Origin: Candidatus Cloacimonetes bacterium HGW-Cloacimonetes-2
GTDB taxonomy: Bacteria > Cloacimonadota > Cloacimonadia > Cloacimonadales > Cloacimonadaceae
Assembly (NCBI GenBank): GCA_002842035.1
Contig: PHBP01000005.1
Span: 1 to 64,000, forward strand
Length of the DNA: 64,000 nucleotides
Direction of reading: 5' to 3'
Shown piece by piece: positions 9,814 through 19,508 of the stretch (positions are counted from its first letter, which is position 1; the number at the start of each line of letters is the position of its first letter). The notes beneath the pieces are model-generated. The model made no database searches and was not told the origin of the DNA. It saw only the letters and a list, made by a program, of their open reading frames with translations. The translations under genes and the position numbers were made by a program.

Positions 9814-12255
9814 ATGATCAGACGAATCCTGATCATCCTGTCATTTCTGCTGGTAATTTGCCTGTATGCCGTGCCAGCCCCGGTAGTCTTGAAAGTCTTT
9901 GAGCTTCCCGATCCCCGCGCCACAGATGCTTATTCCAAGGCCAATCTGGCGGTTGTGCAAGCTTTTCGCTCCAAGTATCCCCACATCGAGCTGCGAGCTT
10001 TTTCCGGTATCAAGATCGAAGGGATGGATCTGGATAGTGGGCCTCTGATGGCTATCGCCGGAGGAGTGGCACCGGATATTCTCTACGTAAACTTCCGCCA
10101 GAGTGATACTTATATACAAAACAACTTCCTCTATCCACTGGATGAATTCATCGCCCGGGAAAATCCTGAAGATATGGCGCTAAGGGTGGAAGCACCTGTC
10201 TGGCAGGTGATCCGACGCATTCGCAAAGGAGACGATAAAGAACATACCTGGGCCTTGCCCTACGAGACTCTGGTAAGGGTCTTGCTCTATCGCAAGGACG
10301 TCTTTCGCAGAGCAGGTTTGGACCCCAACCGTCCCCCGCGAACTTGGGAGGAATTCCGAAACTATGCCCGCATCCTCAGCGATCCTGCCAATTCCAATTA
10401 CGGCACGGTTCTGGCTGGTGGTTCTCAGGCTGCTTACGACTGGCTACCCTTCCTCTGGGCTGCTGGCGGTGATGCAGTTAGCTACGACTCTGTAAACCGG
10501 CAGTGGAACGCCAGCTTTGCCTCTGATGCCGGGATCACTGCTGTGGAGTATTACCTGAGCCTTCTCACCAGCGAGTGGAAGGACTCTGCCAGCCGTTCCC
10601 AACGTGGCTTTGCCATCCGGGAAGGCGATTGGGGCTATCTCTGGATGGAAGGCAAGATCGGTATGAAGATGGACTATCTCTCCCAGCAGAATATGGGCGG
10701 GAGATACGATCCCAATCTGTATGGCTTTGCGCCTTCGCCAGCCGGACCTTCCGGACGCGGTGGCAGCGAGATCAATTGCCGAATGATGGGCATCTTTAGC
10801 GGAGCAGGAATAAGTAACAATGCAGGCTTGGGAAGCCGTGATCCTGCCTTGGTGCGTGAAGCTGCCTGGCAGTACATACAGTTTTACGATAGCGAAGAAG
10901 CTCGCAAGATTCGCCTCAAGGTAATGATCGAGAGCGGTTTTGGCAAGATGCAGAATCCCGTCTTCCTAAAGCGCTATGGCTATGAAGACTATCTGCGCTT
11001 TGCGCCTGCGGGGTGGTTGGAGACCTTTGAGACTGCAATGCGGGAAGGCAAGCCGGAGCCCTATGGCGACAACTGCCAGAAGGTTTATGAATTTATGACC
11101 TATCCCTTGGATGAGCTGATCAAGCTGGATCTGGCAGGCAAGCTGGGGAAGACCGCAGCAGAGCGTCGGAGCAAGATCGGCTCTATCCTCAGTGCGGCGC
11201 AGTCCAGAACCAATCAGGAAATGATCGGAATCGTTGCGCCCCGGCAGCAGGCTCTTCGAGAACGCTTAGCTTCTGTGATAGCAGCTCTGATCGTCTTTGG
11301 CTTTGGCTTTACAATTTGGCGAGTCTGGAAGATATTGGCGCCCAATACAATCGCATCGGATTCCGGGAAAAAGAGCAGGATTCCGCTGCTTGTACTGCTC
11401 TTGGCTCCGGCGGTGATCAGCATCTTTGTATGGAAATACGTGCCGATGATCACGGGTAGCCTGATGGCAGTAAGGGATTTCCGGCTGGTGGGTGAGAGTC
11501 CTTTTGTGGGCGTGGGTAATCTGGCAGAGGTGCTATTTGACGCCACCTGGTGGGCATCAGTACTGCGAACGCTTTATTATATGCTGCTCAGCCTGGGGCT
11601 GGGCTTTTTCCCTCCTATAATCCTGGCAATAATGCTGCAGGAAGTCTCCCATGGCAAGATGCTCTATAGGGTGATCTACTACCTTCCGGCGGTGATCAGC
11701 GGGGTGATCGTGATCTATCTCTGGAAGCTGCTTTATAGCCCGAATGAGAGCGGTGCTTTGAATCAGTTGATTATGAGTATCGGCTTGCCCAAGAGTATGT
11801 GGATACGGGATGAGCATCTGGCGATGCTCTGTGTGGTTATTCCGGGGATCTGGGCAGGAATGGGACCGGGCAGCCTGATCTACCTGGCAGCTCTAAAGAA
11901 TATCCCAAATGAGCTCTACGAAGCATCTGATATAGATGGAGCGGGGTTCTTTGCCAAGCTCAGATATATAGTTTTCCCCAGCCTCAAGGGGCTGATCATT
12001 ATTCAGTTTATCGCCGCCTTCATTGTGGCTGCTCAATCCAGCGATTTCATCCTGGTGATGACCTTTGGCGGTCCGGGAGAAGCTACCCGGGTGGCAGATC
12101 TGCTCATCTTTGAGAAGGCATACTTGTATCTCAAATTTGGGCTTGCGACCACTATGGCGTGGCTCCTGAGCCTCTTTCTGATGGGCTTTACCGTGCTGCA
12201 GATCAAGTATCTCTCCAGAATGGAATTCAAGACCGCCAAAGGAGAGCAGGAATGA
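9814..12255 (+). CDS. Fused sugar-binding protein and ABC permease (MalE-MalF type)
   Basis: A single 813-residue polypeptide joining two normally separate parts of a carbohydrate ABC importer. Residues 1-20 form a signal-like hydrophobic start. Residues about 25-470 are an extracellular solute-binding domain of family 1 (PDILYVNF, ALPYETLVRVLLYRKDVF, GDWGYLWMEGKIGM). A membrane segment at about 485-505 leads to a MalF-like permease (about 522-805) with roughly six helices and the EAA loop ELYEASDIDGAG.F....FP at about 700-722, which docks the ATPase. The start at 9814 is the ATG 13 bases after the kinase stop; an earlier in-frame start would lack the exported N-terminus. The stop overlaps the next start by four bases. 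Tethering the binding protein to the channel is unusual for this family. No ATPase gene is nearby, so a shared MsmX-like ATPase elsewhere is inferred. Confidence 0.88.
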   Translation: MIRRILIILSFLLVICLYAVPAPVVLKVFELPDPRATDAYSKANLAVVQAFRSKYPHIELRAFSGIKIEGMDLDSGPLMAIAGGVAPDILYVNFRQSDTYIQNNFLYPLDEFIARENPEDMALRVEAPVWQVIRRIRKGDDKEHTWALPYETLVRVLLYRKDVFRRAGLDPNRPPRTWEEFRNYARILSDPANSNYGTVLAGGSQAAYDWLPFLWAAGGDAVSYDSVNRQWNASFASDAGITAVEYYLSLLTSEWKDSASRSQRGFAIREGDWGYLWMEGKIGMKMDYLSQQNMGGRYDPNLYGFAPSPAGPSGRGGSEINCRMMGIFSGAGISNNAGLGSRDPALVREAAWQYIQFYDSEEARKIRLKVMIESGFGKMQNPVFLKRYGYEDYLRFAPAGWLETFETAMREGKPEPYGDNCQKVYEFMTYPLDELIKLDLAGKLGKTAAERRSKIGSILSAAQSRTNQEMIGIVAPRQQALRERLASVIAALIVFGFGFTIWRVWKILAPNTIASDSGKKSRIPLLVLLLAPAVISIFVWKYVPMITGSLMAVRDFRLVGESPFVGVGNLAEVLFDATWWASVLRTLYYMLLSLGLGFFPPIILAIMLQEVSHGKMLYRVIYYLPAVISGVIVIYLWKLLYSPNESGALNQLIMSIGLPKSMWIRDEHLAMLCVVIPGIWAGMGPGSLIYLAALKNIPNELYEASDIDGAGFFAKLRYIVFPSLKGLIIIQFIAAFIVAAQSSDFILVMTFGGPGEATRVADLLIFEKAYLYLKFGLATTMAWLLSLFLMGFTVLQIKYLSRMEFKTAKGEQE

Positions 12256-14129
12256 GCATCATCGGCAAGGTCGGACGTAAATCTCCCAAGGTGCGCATCC
12301 TCAATCTGGCTCTGCATCTGATCCTGATCCTGGGCTCTCTTACGATGATCTATCCCTTTGTATTGATGATCTCTTCTTCGCTCAAGAGCAATGTGGATGG
12401 AGTCCGGATCACCTTGATTCCGCCCTATCTGCACAGTGATGAAGCCTTGTATCAGAAGTATCTGGAAAGCCGGTACAACGAGGAAAGCAGCCGCTTGATG
12501 GATAACTATCCGGGTAGCTGGATTTCCTTTGCCGAGGTGGAGCTAGAGGAAGATAAAGCCAATCCTGCCCTCTATGAACTCTGGAAGGACTTTTTGAGGG
12601 ATAAGCAAGAACAGATCAGCGTCTTTCACTACTATGTGGCAGAGCACTATGGACGAGGTATCTATCCTCTGGCGCAGCGATTGTTCCGGGCACAGCTCAG
12701 GGAAGAAAACCAGAACAGCCTTGTGGAGTTTAACAACCGCTATGGCACGGGAGCCGTGACCTGGGAAGAGATTGTAGTGGAAGAAAAGGATATCTATTCC
12801 CGCAATTTCGTAAGCAGTGACGAGGGTTATCTGGGACGCTTCCGACGCTTTAAGGAGACCACTCCCTTGTGGATGAGGTATTACGTTAATCTAGACGGTA
12901 GCTTTGTGAATAACGAGCTTATCCCGGCCTATGGCGGTAAGCTGGAGCTCTTTAACCGGGCTCATCAGACCAGCTATAGTGCCTGGAATCAGATCCGGCT
13001 GCCGGTCTCAGTGCCGGCTCCCGGTGATTCCCTGCGTGAGATTTGGCTGCATTATGTGCGCTCTGGCTTGAATCTGCAGCATCTCAAGCTGGCGGAGGAA
13101 GCTGGGGAGGATTATCGGGGCTATCTGCGGGGGAAGTATGGTAGCATTCTGCTCCTGAATCAGGCGTGGAAGACTGGTTTTGATAGCTTTGGTGAGGTGC
13201 AAATCCCCGCTCGTATGCCCGAAAGCGGTGCGGAAGCTGATGATCTGGCGTTTTATATCCAGAGTCTGGCAAGACCTGAGCATCTGCGCATCAATAGCCT
13301 GGCGGAGGATTTCCGCAGCTATATCTATGCTCGGATGGGTTCTCTGGAGACAATCAACACTTTCCTCAAGACCGATTATACAGAGCTGAGCCAGATACCT
13401 TTTCCCAGCCTGGAACAGGATTACTATGCCTTTGAGGCTCGGAAGGGAGAGATCAGGCGGGAGTTTCTCTGGCGCAATTATGCGATGGCACTGGATCAGA
13501 TGCTTTCTGATGCCAGATCTTTGCGTAATACAGGCATCTATGTGCTGCTCTCGATCCTGCTGGCAATCACGGTCAATCCCTTGGCAGCTTATGCGCTTAG
13601 CAGGTTTAAGCCACGCTTCAGCTACCAACTCATTATGCTCTTTATGCTCACGATGGCTTTCCCGGCAATGGTGATGGGCATCCCAAACTTCCTGATGCTG
13701 AAGCGCTTGAATCTGCTCAATACCTTCTGGGCATTGGTCTTGCCTGCAGCAGCAGATGGATACTTTATCTTCCTGCTCAAGGGCTTTTTTGATAGCCTGC
13801 CCAAGGAAATTTATGAAAGCGCCAGCATCGATGGAGCAGGTGAATTTCGCCTCTTCTGGCAGTTCACCCTCTGGCTCAGTAAGCCCATCCTGGCGGTAAT
13901 TGCCCTGGGTGCCTTCAATGCTGCTTACAGGAACTTCCTGTTTGCCTTTATAGTATGTCAGGATCAATCGATGTGGACTCTGATGGTGCACATTTATACC
14001 TTGATGCAAAGAGCCAGCACGGGAGTGGGCTATGCCGCTCTGGTGATTGCCGCGATTCCCACACTGCTGATCTTTGTCTTCTTCCAGAATATCATTATCA
14101 AGGGGATTGTCGTCCCTATGGAGAAATAA
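12252..14129 (+). CDS. ABC sugar permease (MalG type) with a large repeat-bearing insert
   Basis: Second membrane subunit of the importer. The 625-residue product is about twice the usual size. Helix one (about 18-42) is followed by about 375 residues predicted to lie outside the membrane (about 50-425), then five more helices with the EAA loop EIYESASIDGAG at about 519-530. The insert contains about five units, roughly 65-79 residues apart (near 66, 145, 221, 288 and 353). The clearest contain YGGKLELFN....TSYSAWNQIRLP, YGSILLLN.AWKTGFDSFGEVQIP and MGSLETIN..LKTDYTELSQIPFP. This motif recalls a helix-turn found in GH42-type glycosidases (YGs...LN.aWgT.f.s...I..P); that resemblance is from memory. 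No catalytic pair was identified. A substrate-capturing or docking role is an inference. The stop abuts the GH38 start. Confidence 0.85.
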   Translation: MSIIGKVGRKSPKVRILNLALHLILILGSLTMIYPFVLMISSSLKSNVDGVRITLIPPYLHSDEALYQKYLESRYNEESSRLMDNYPGSWISFAEVELEEDKANPALYELWKDFLRDKQEQISVFHYYVAEHYGRGIYPLAQRLFRAQLREENQNSLVEFNNRYGTGAVTWEEIVVEEKDIYSRNFVSSDEGYLGRFRRFKETTPLWMRYYVNLDGSFVNNELIPAYGGKLELFNRAHQTSYSAWNQIRLPVSVPAPGDSLREIWLHYVRSGLNLQHLKLAEEAGEDYRGYLRGKYGSILLLNQAWKTGFDSFGEVQIPARMPESGAEADDLAFYIQSLARPEHLRINSLAEDFRSYIYARMGSLETINTFLKTDYTELSQIPFPSLEQDYYAFEARKGEIRREFLWRNYAMALDQMLSDARSLRNTGIYVLLSILLAITVNPLAAYALSRFKPRFSYQLIMLFMLTMAFPAMVMGIPNFLMLKRLNLLNTFWALVLPAAADGYFIFLLKGFFDSLPKEIYESASIDGAGEFRLFWQFTLWLSKPILAVIALGAFNAAYRNFLFAFIVCQDQSMWTLMVHIYTLMQRASTGVGYAALVIAAIPTLLIFVFFQNIIIKGIVVPMEK

Positions 14130-17100
14130 ATGCACAATGAGAAGATTCACATAGAGCGTATCAAGCGCTTGATCGAAAGACAAAAACCTCTGATTCACAC
14201 GCTAAAGAGCGACATACCGGCTTATCTGGTGAACTGCGAGAGTCCTCTGTCTCACCCTCATCACGAGGGCTGTAATGCTCTAAAAGAGATCATTAAAGGA
14301 GAAGTCTGGGGCAAGAAATGGGGAAGTGCTCACTTTGAAGTGAAAGTCACAATTCCCGAAAGCTTTGCCGGGCTGAAGGCTGGCTTGTGGTTTGATTGTG
14401 ATGGTGAAGCCTGCGTGATGAAGGATGGAACGCCCTACCAGGGACTCACACCCAAGGTTGATTGGTATCACAACGCTGCTAAATACTATGTTCCGCTCTC
14501 TGATGAAGCCAGATCCGGCGAGGAATATCATATACTCATTGAAGCCTCTGCCAATGATCTGTTTGGAGCCGGTAAGGAGGAATATGCCTTAAAGGAATGC
14601 GCTCTGGTGAGCCTTGATACGCAGCTACGCAGTGATTTGCTGGATCTGGAACTGCTGCTAAATCTCGCCACTGCTCTGCCGGCAGGGCAGGCACGGCGCA
14701 AGAAGATCCTCTGGGGGCTCAATGAAGCTTGTAATTACTGGCATTCAGATAGAGCTCAAGCCCGGCAGATCCTGCAGGAACTGCTCTCAAAGCCTGCTAA
14801 TGCCAGTGCGCTTACTGCCTATAGTGTCGGTCACGCGCATCTGGATCTGGCGTGGCTCTGGCCCCTGAGAGAATCCAAACGTAAGGGCGGCAGAACCTTT
14901 GCCAATGCCTTGCGCCTCCTTGAGCAGTATCAGGATTACGTCTTTGGAGCTTCACAGGCTCAGCTATACCTATGGATAAAGGACATATATCCCGGGCTCT
15001 ATGAAGAGGTGAAGGCAGCAGTCAAGACAGGCAGATGGGAGATTCAGGGTGCTTCATGGGTGGAATTTGACACCAACCTGCCCTCCGGAGAGTCTATCAT
15101 CAGGCAGTTTTACTATGGCAAGAAGTTCTTTTCCAGAGAGTTTGGTTTTGTGCCCAAAACGCTCTGGCTACCGGATTGCTTTGGCTTCAATGGCAACCTG
15201 CCTCAACTGATGAAAGGCTGTGGTGTGGACTATTTTATGACTCAGAAGCTGAGTTGGAACGAGAGTAACACTTTCCCTCACCATCTCTTCATCTGGCAAG
15301 GTATAGATGGTACCGAGCTTCCGGCACATCAGCTTCCTACCAACGACTACAACTTCTCAAACAACCCCTCTGCCTTCCTGCAAACAGAAGAACGCTATGC
15401 CCAGGCAGAGATCAGCGATGCCTATCTTAATCTTTATGGCATCGGTGATGGTGGCGGTGGACCCACTCTGAATCATATCGAGTACGGTCTCCGTCAGCAG
15501 AATCTGGAGGGTGTAAGCCGCTTCCGCTTTGCCCGCAGTGACGAGTTTTTCGACTATTACAAGAGCCTGGATTCTCGGCTCTTGCCCAAGGCCTATGGCG
15601 AGCTATATCTGGAGTTTCACCGCGGCACCTACACCTCTCAAGCCCTGATGAAGCTGAACAACTTCACCAGCCAAAGGCTGCTAAGCCTGGCAGAATTCCT
15701 GGCTGCTGCCGGCTCTCTGCCCTACCCCGAGGAACTGCATCCCATCTGGGAAGACACCTTGCTGCTGCAGTTTCACGATATCATCCCCGGTTCTTCCATC
15801 ACAATGGTCTATGAAGATGCCCACCGTATCTCCGCAGAGAACCACACAAAGCTCCTGGCTCTGGCGCAGCAATTGCTAGAACACGAGACGAATAGAGCTA
15901 TCACGGTGATAAACGATAGTCAGTGGGACAGAACCGAGTGGATAGAGCTGGATGCTGGACTATCTGCCGCTGACAACCAATATATATCCGATAGAATAGA
16001 GAATAACAAGGAGATGATCAAGCTGCAATTACCACCCTTCTCCCGGCTCAGTCTTCCACTAAGAGATGCAGAACAGAGTCCTGCCGCAGATACTCCTTCC
16101 CTCATCACAGAAAACAGCTTCCTCAGGGCAGAGATCAGCCCCCGCGGCAGCATCCTGAGCCTGATCATCAAGCCTGAAGACCGCGAGATGCTCCTGAAAG
16201 AATCCAATCTGCAAAAGCTCTGGGAGGATAAACCCAATAACTGGGGTGCCTGGGATATCAACCACTTCTATCACGATACTGTGCCCCAAGAGGCTATAGA
16301 TGGCAAGCTGATTACAGAGCTCTGTATCAACCGCCCAGGCAAGCTGCAAAGACTGGTGCAAGACATCCCAATAGGTGATCTGATGCTCAGGCAGACTATT
16401 GAGCTGGGTGCCCAAGACCAGTTCCTCAGAATCAAACACGAGATCAATTGGCAGACCACCCACCGGATGCTGCGCACCCATTTCTACCCCAAAATCAAAG
16501 CAAATCAAGCTACTTACGAGATAGCTATGGGAACAATCAAGCGCAGTACCCGTCCTAAAAACGCCTGGGAACTGGCTCAATTTGAGGTTCCTGCCCATAG
16601 ATTTGCTGATTATTCCCAGAGCGACTACGGCTGTGCACTGCTTTCCAAAGCCAAATACGGCTATCGCATTGTGGAAGACGAGATGGAACTCAACCTGCTA
16701 CGTAGCCCGGCCGACGTTGATCCCACTGCCGACCAGCATCAACATACTTATGAATACGCTTTCTACCCGCATCGCGGCTCATTTGAGGATTCCCGGGTAC
16801 TGCAAATGGCACATTGCTATGCATACCCCCTTGAAGTAATGCTAGGAGGAAAGACCGCACCAAGCCTGGAGCAAATTGGTATCAAGCTCGAAGCTACAGC
16901 GGTCAAACTCGATACCATCAAACCGGCTTACGGTCGCGATGGCATCGTGCTAAGGCTTTATGAATACCGCGGAGGTTCTGCCAAAGCCCAGCTTACTCTG
17001 CCCCAGGAATACAAACACGCCTACCGTTGTATGATGACAGAGGAGATCCTGGAGCCAGTGGATTTCACTGATGCTCTCACGCTGCAGTTCGAGGCTCACC

Positions 17101-17138
17101 AGATCATCACCATGCTCTTTACCAAGGAACCCCAATGA
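14130..17138 (+). CDS. Alpha-mannosidase, glycoside hydrolase family 38
   Basis: Hydrolyses alpha-linked mannose from oligosaccharides with retention of configuration, using a zinc ion. The 1,002-residue protein has the N-terminal GH38 barrel with the zinc-binding HAHLDLAW (H237, D239), the nucleophile D349 in WLPDCFGF, and the later zinc histidine in QFHDIIPG, followed by the middle three-helix and large beta C-terminal domains. No signal peptide is seen, so it acts in the cytoplasm on imported sugar. Its ATG follows the permease stop directly and its stop overlaps the GH20 start by four bases, consistent with coupled translation. Length and motifs are normal for bacterial class II mannosidases. 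Confidence 0.95.
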   Translation: MHNEKIHIERIKRLIERQKPLIHTLKSDIPAYLVNCESPLSHPHHEGCNALKEIIKGEVWGKKWGSAHFEVKVTIPESFAGLKAGLWFDCDGEACVMKDGTPYQGLTPKVDWYHNAAKYYVPLSDEARSGEEYHILIEASANDLFGAGKEEYALKECALVSLDTQLRSDLLDLELLLNLATALPAGQARRKKILWGLNEACNYWHSDRAQARQILQELLSKPANASALTAYSVGHAHLDLAWLWPLRESKRKGGRTFANALRLLEQYQDYVFGASQAQLYLWIKDIYPGLYEEVKAAVKTGRWEIQGASWVEFDTNLPSGESIIRQFYYGKKFFSREFGFVPKTLWLPDCFGFNGNLPQLMKGCGVDYFMTQKLSWNESNTFPHHLFIWQGIDGTELPAHQLPTNDYNFSNNPSAFLQTEERYAQAEISDAYLNLYGIGDGGGGPTLNHIEYGLRQQNLEGVSRFRFARSDEFFDYYKSLDSRLLPKAYGELYLEFHRGTYTSQALMKLNNFTSQRLLSLAEFLAAAGSLPYPEELHPIWEDTLLLQFHDIIPGSSITMVYEDAHRISAENHTKLLALAQQLLEHETNRAITVINDSQWDRTEWIELDAGLSAADNQYISDRIENNKEMIKLQLPPFSRLSLPLRDAEQSPAADTPSLITENSFLRAEISPRGSILSLIIKPEDREMLLKESNLQKLWEDKPNNWGAWDINHFYHDTVPQEAIDGKLITELCINRPGKLQRLVQDIPIGDLMLRQTIELGAQDQFLRIKHEINWQTTHRMLRTHFYPKIKANQATYEIAMGTIKRSTRPKNAWELAQFEVPAHRFADYSQSDYGCALLSKAKYGYRIVEDEMELNLLRSPADVDPTADQHQHTYEYAFYPHRGSFEDSRVLQMAHCYAYPLEVMLGGKTAPSLEQIGIKLEATAVKLDTIKPAYGRDGIVLRLYEYRGGSAKAQLTLPQEYKHAYRCMMTEEILEPVDFTDALTLQFEAHQIITMLFTKEPQ

Positions 17139-18565
17139 TCCCCAAACCGGTAGCGCAAACTATCTATACAGAGAGCTTCCCGGCTCCCCGTCAGTTTTCT
17201 GCGGGAGAGGGACTTACCACTATAGCAGAGGAACTGAACCACTTCCTCAATGGCTTGCAGAGCCAGACTACACCGGATGAATCAGGTAAAGCCTGGCGTC
17301 TGGAACTTCATACAGGAGCAGCTTATGAGCATCCCGAAACCTACCAGCTGGAGATTGATCAGGGCAGGATTCTGCTTTCCGCAGCCGATCCCCAAGCCCT
17401 GCGCTATGCCCTCAGCACCCTGAAACAGCTCTTATTCTCTGCTCACAAAACAGACGGCCTTATCCACAAACAACTAATTCGCGACTACCCCCGCTATCGC
17501 TGGAGAGGCCTGCATCTGGACGTAAGCCGTCACATCTTTGAGCCCGCCTTCATCAAGCAGTATCTCAAGCTGATGAGCGAGCTCAAACTAAACAAGTTCC
17601 ACTGGCATCTCACAGACGATCAAGGCTGGCGCATCGAGAGTAAAAGATACCCGCTCCTGCAGGAGATCAGCGCCTGGCGCAAAGAAGCCGATGGCGAAAG
17701 ATACGGAGGCTACTACACCCAGGGGGAGATCCGCGAAGTCGTGGCTTATGCCACAGAGCTTGGCATCGAGGTGATCCCGGAGCTTGATCTCCCGGGACAT
17801 ATGATGGCAGTACTATCCGCCTATCCCCAGTTTGCCTGCAATCCCCAAGCCTTTGATACAATGAACGTTTGGGGTATCTCCGAGGACATCCTCTGTGCCG
17901 GAAAAGACTCCACAAGGGATTTCATCCTGGATCTCGTTGACGAAGTGGCGGAGCTCTTTCCCGGAGCCTATTTCCACCTGGGTGGTGATGAAGCTCCCAA
18001 GGATAGATGGAAAGCCTGTCCATACTGCCAAAAGCGCATACGGGAACTGGGTCTGAAAGACGAAGAAGACCTGCAAAGCTGGCTCTTTGACACAGTCACT
18101 GCGCATCTGGCATTGAGGGGCAAGACTGTAATCGGTTGGGACGAGATTCTGGAAGGAAATCCCAGCCGCGAGACCATCGCTATGCTCTGGAGAGGGGATG
18201 CCAAAGCTGCCGCCCTGCAATCCGAGAATCGTGGCTACAGAGCTATCCTGGTGCCCAATCACTATTTATACTTCGACTGGAAGGCATCCGATGATAGCCC
18301 CGGTGCCTTTGGAGTGACCACCCTGCAAAAGGTCTGGCAGTTTCCAATTGATGAGTATTTCATTCAGCGTCCAGATTTGCTTCTGGGCGTGCAGGCCAAT
18401 CTCTGGACGGAGCAGATTTCCACTACCCAGCGTGCCTGGGAGATGCTGATTCCCAGAGTCTATGCCCTCTCCGAACTGGCATGGGGCAAGCAGTCTGATT
18501 ACCCTGATTTTGAAGCCAGAGCACAGCTTTGGGAGGATTACATTTCCTATGCGTTACCCCGATAA
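17135..18565 (+). CDS. Beta-N-acetylhexosaminidase, glycoside hydrolase family 20
   Basis: Releases terminal GlcNAc or GalNAc by substrate-assisted catalysis. The 476-residue protein has a GH20b-like N-terminal domain (about 1-110) and the catalytic barrel with GLHLDVSRH, KFHWHLTDDQGWR, the PELDLPGHM strand and the catalytic pair D285-E286 in HLGGDEAPKD, plus GWDEILEG. There is no signal peptide, so it is predicted to be cytoplasmic. It overlaps GH38 by four bases and the GH130 gene by 17 bases. In this operon it would remove GlcNAc from mannose-GlcNAc glycans taken up by the importer. Confidence 0.95.
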   Translation: MIPKPVAQTIYTESFPAPRQFSAGEGLTTIAEELNHFLNGLQSQTTPDESGKAWRLELHTGAAYEHPETYQLEIDQGRILLSAADPQALRYALSTLKQLLFSAHKTDGLIHKQLIRDYPRYRWRGLHLDVSRHIFEPAFIKQYLKLMSELKLNKFHWHLTDDQGWRIESKRYPLLQEISAWRKEADGERYGGYYTQGEIREVVAYATELGIEVIPELDLPGHMMAVLSAYPQFACNPQAFDTMNVWGISEDILCAGKDSTRDFILDLVDEVAELFPGAYFHLGGDEAPKDRWKACPYCQKRIRELGLKDEEDLQSWLFDTVTAHLALRGKTVIGWDEILEGNPSRETIAMLWRGDAKAAALQSENRGYRAILVPNHYLYFDWKASDDSPGAFGVTTLQKVWQFPIDEYFIQRPDLLLGVQANLWTEQISTTQRAWEMLIPRVYALSELAWGKQSDYPDFEARAQLWEDYISYALPR

Positions 18566-19508
18566 TCCCATCATCCACAGAGGCTTGGTCCCTCAGACCG
18601 ACAAGCGTATTTTTGACCCCAGCTCCGTCTTCAATCCCGGAGGCTACCTGCAGGAAGGATACTATAAGCTGATCCTCCGGGTGCAAAACCGTGCTCGTGA
18701 GACCTTTCTGCTGCCTGCCAAGTCCATCGATGGCATCACTTTTGAGATATCAGAGACGCCCTTGGATTTCTGCTCAATGGAAGACTTTTCCTACACTATC
18801 TACCATATCTACGATCCCCGTCCGGTAATGCTGGGACAGCGCTTAGTAGTTGTCTGCGCTATAGATACTGATTCCGGCTGCCGATTGGCTTTGTTTGAGC
18901 AGGAGGATAGCAACCGGCTCCGCTATCTGGGTATGCCGCTGGATCAGGAGCTGAGAAATGGCGTCATCTTCCCGGAGCAGATCGACGGAAAGTACATTAT
19001 GTTCGCCCGTCCCAACGACTTTGCCGGCTCCGACGGCGTAAAGTCCGGCAAACAGATTGTGGCGTATCAATCTCTCGATCTGCTACATTGGGAACAGCTT
19101 GCGGCAGTGTTCACGGGCAGAGCACACTATTGGGATGAACTGATCGGCTCCGGCCCCACACCGCTCAAAACAAGAGCCGGCTGGCTGCATATCTATCACG
19201 GAGTCGCCACTCACTTCGCTTCTGCAAATCTTTATCAGATGGGCATTTCGTTGCAGGATTTGCAGCGTCCCTGGATCACCCGTTCCCGCGGAAAGTACAA
19301 TATCCTGGAGCCAAGGGAATACTACGAACTTGTGGGACAGGTGCCCGGAGTGGTCTTCCCTTCTGCCGCTTTAAGCCGGGACTACGATTCCGAGGGCTTC
19401 CTCCTGCCGGGGGCCAAAGTGAACGTATATTACGGCGCTGCAGATACATCTGTAGCCCTGGCACAATTCACACTGGAAGAACTACTGGAGGCAGCTTATG
19501 CAAATTAG
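18549..19508 (+). CDS. GH130 glycoside phosphorylase/hydrolase (mannoside-specific)
   Basis: Family GH130 enzymes cleave beta-mannosides, most by phosphorolysis to mannose 1-phosphate; known members act on Man-beta-1,4-Glc, Man-beta-1,4-GlcNAc or beta-mannans. The 319-residue product has the five-bladed propeller hallmarks IFDPSSVFN near the N-terminus, YDPRPV in mid-sequence, and GSGPTPLKTRAGWLHIYHGV. The ATG at 18549 (MRYPDNPIIHRG) is preferred because it matches the family N-terminus; upstream in-frame sequence belongs to GH20. Phosphorylase versus hydrolase cannot be settled by eye. With GH38 and GH20 next to it, Man-GlcNAc from an N-glycan core is the most economical substrate (inference). 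Confidence 0.9.
   Translation: MRYPDNPIIHRGLVPQTDKRIFDPSSVFNPGGYLQEGYYKLILRVQNRARETFLLPAKSIDGITFEISETPLDFCSMEDFSYTIYHIYDPRPVMLGQRLVVVCAIDTDSGCRLALFEQEDSNRLRYLGMPLDQELRNGVIFPEQIDGKYIMFARPNDFAGSDGVKSGKQIVAYQSLDLLHWEQLAAVFTGRAHYWDELIGSGPTPLKTRAGWLHIYHGVATHFASANLYQMGISLQDLQRPWITRSRGKYNILEPREYYELVGQVPGVVFPSAALSRDYDSEGFLLPGAKVNVYYGAADTSVALAQFTLEELLEAAYAN

Noticed and set aside
13008-14198. 396-codon open frame on the minus strand
   Set aside because: It lies antisense to the MalG-type permease and gives a composition typical of a shadow (many Q, H and I, no motif). The plus-strand frame has clear family motifs.
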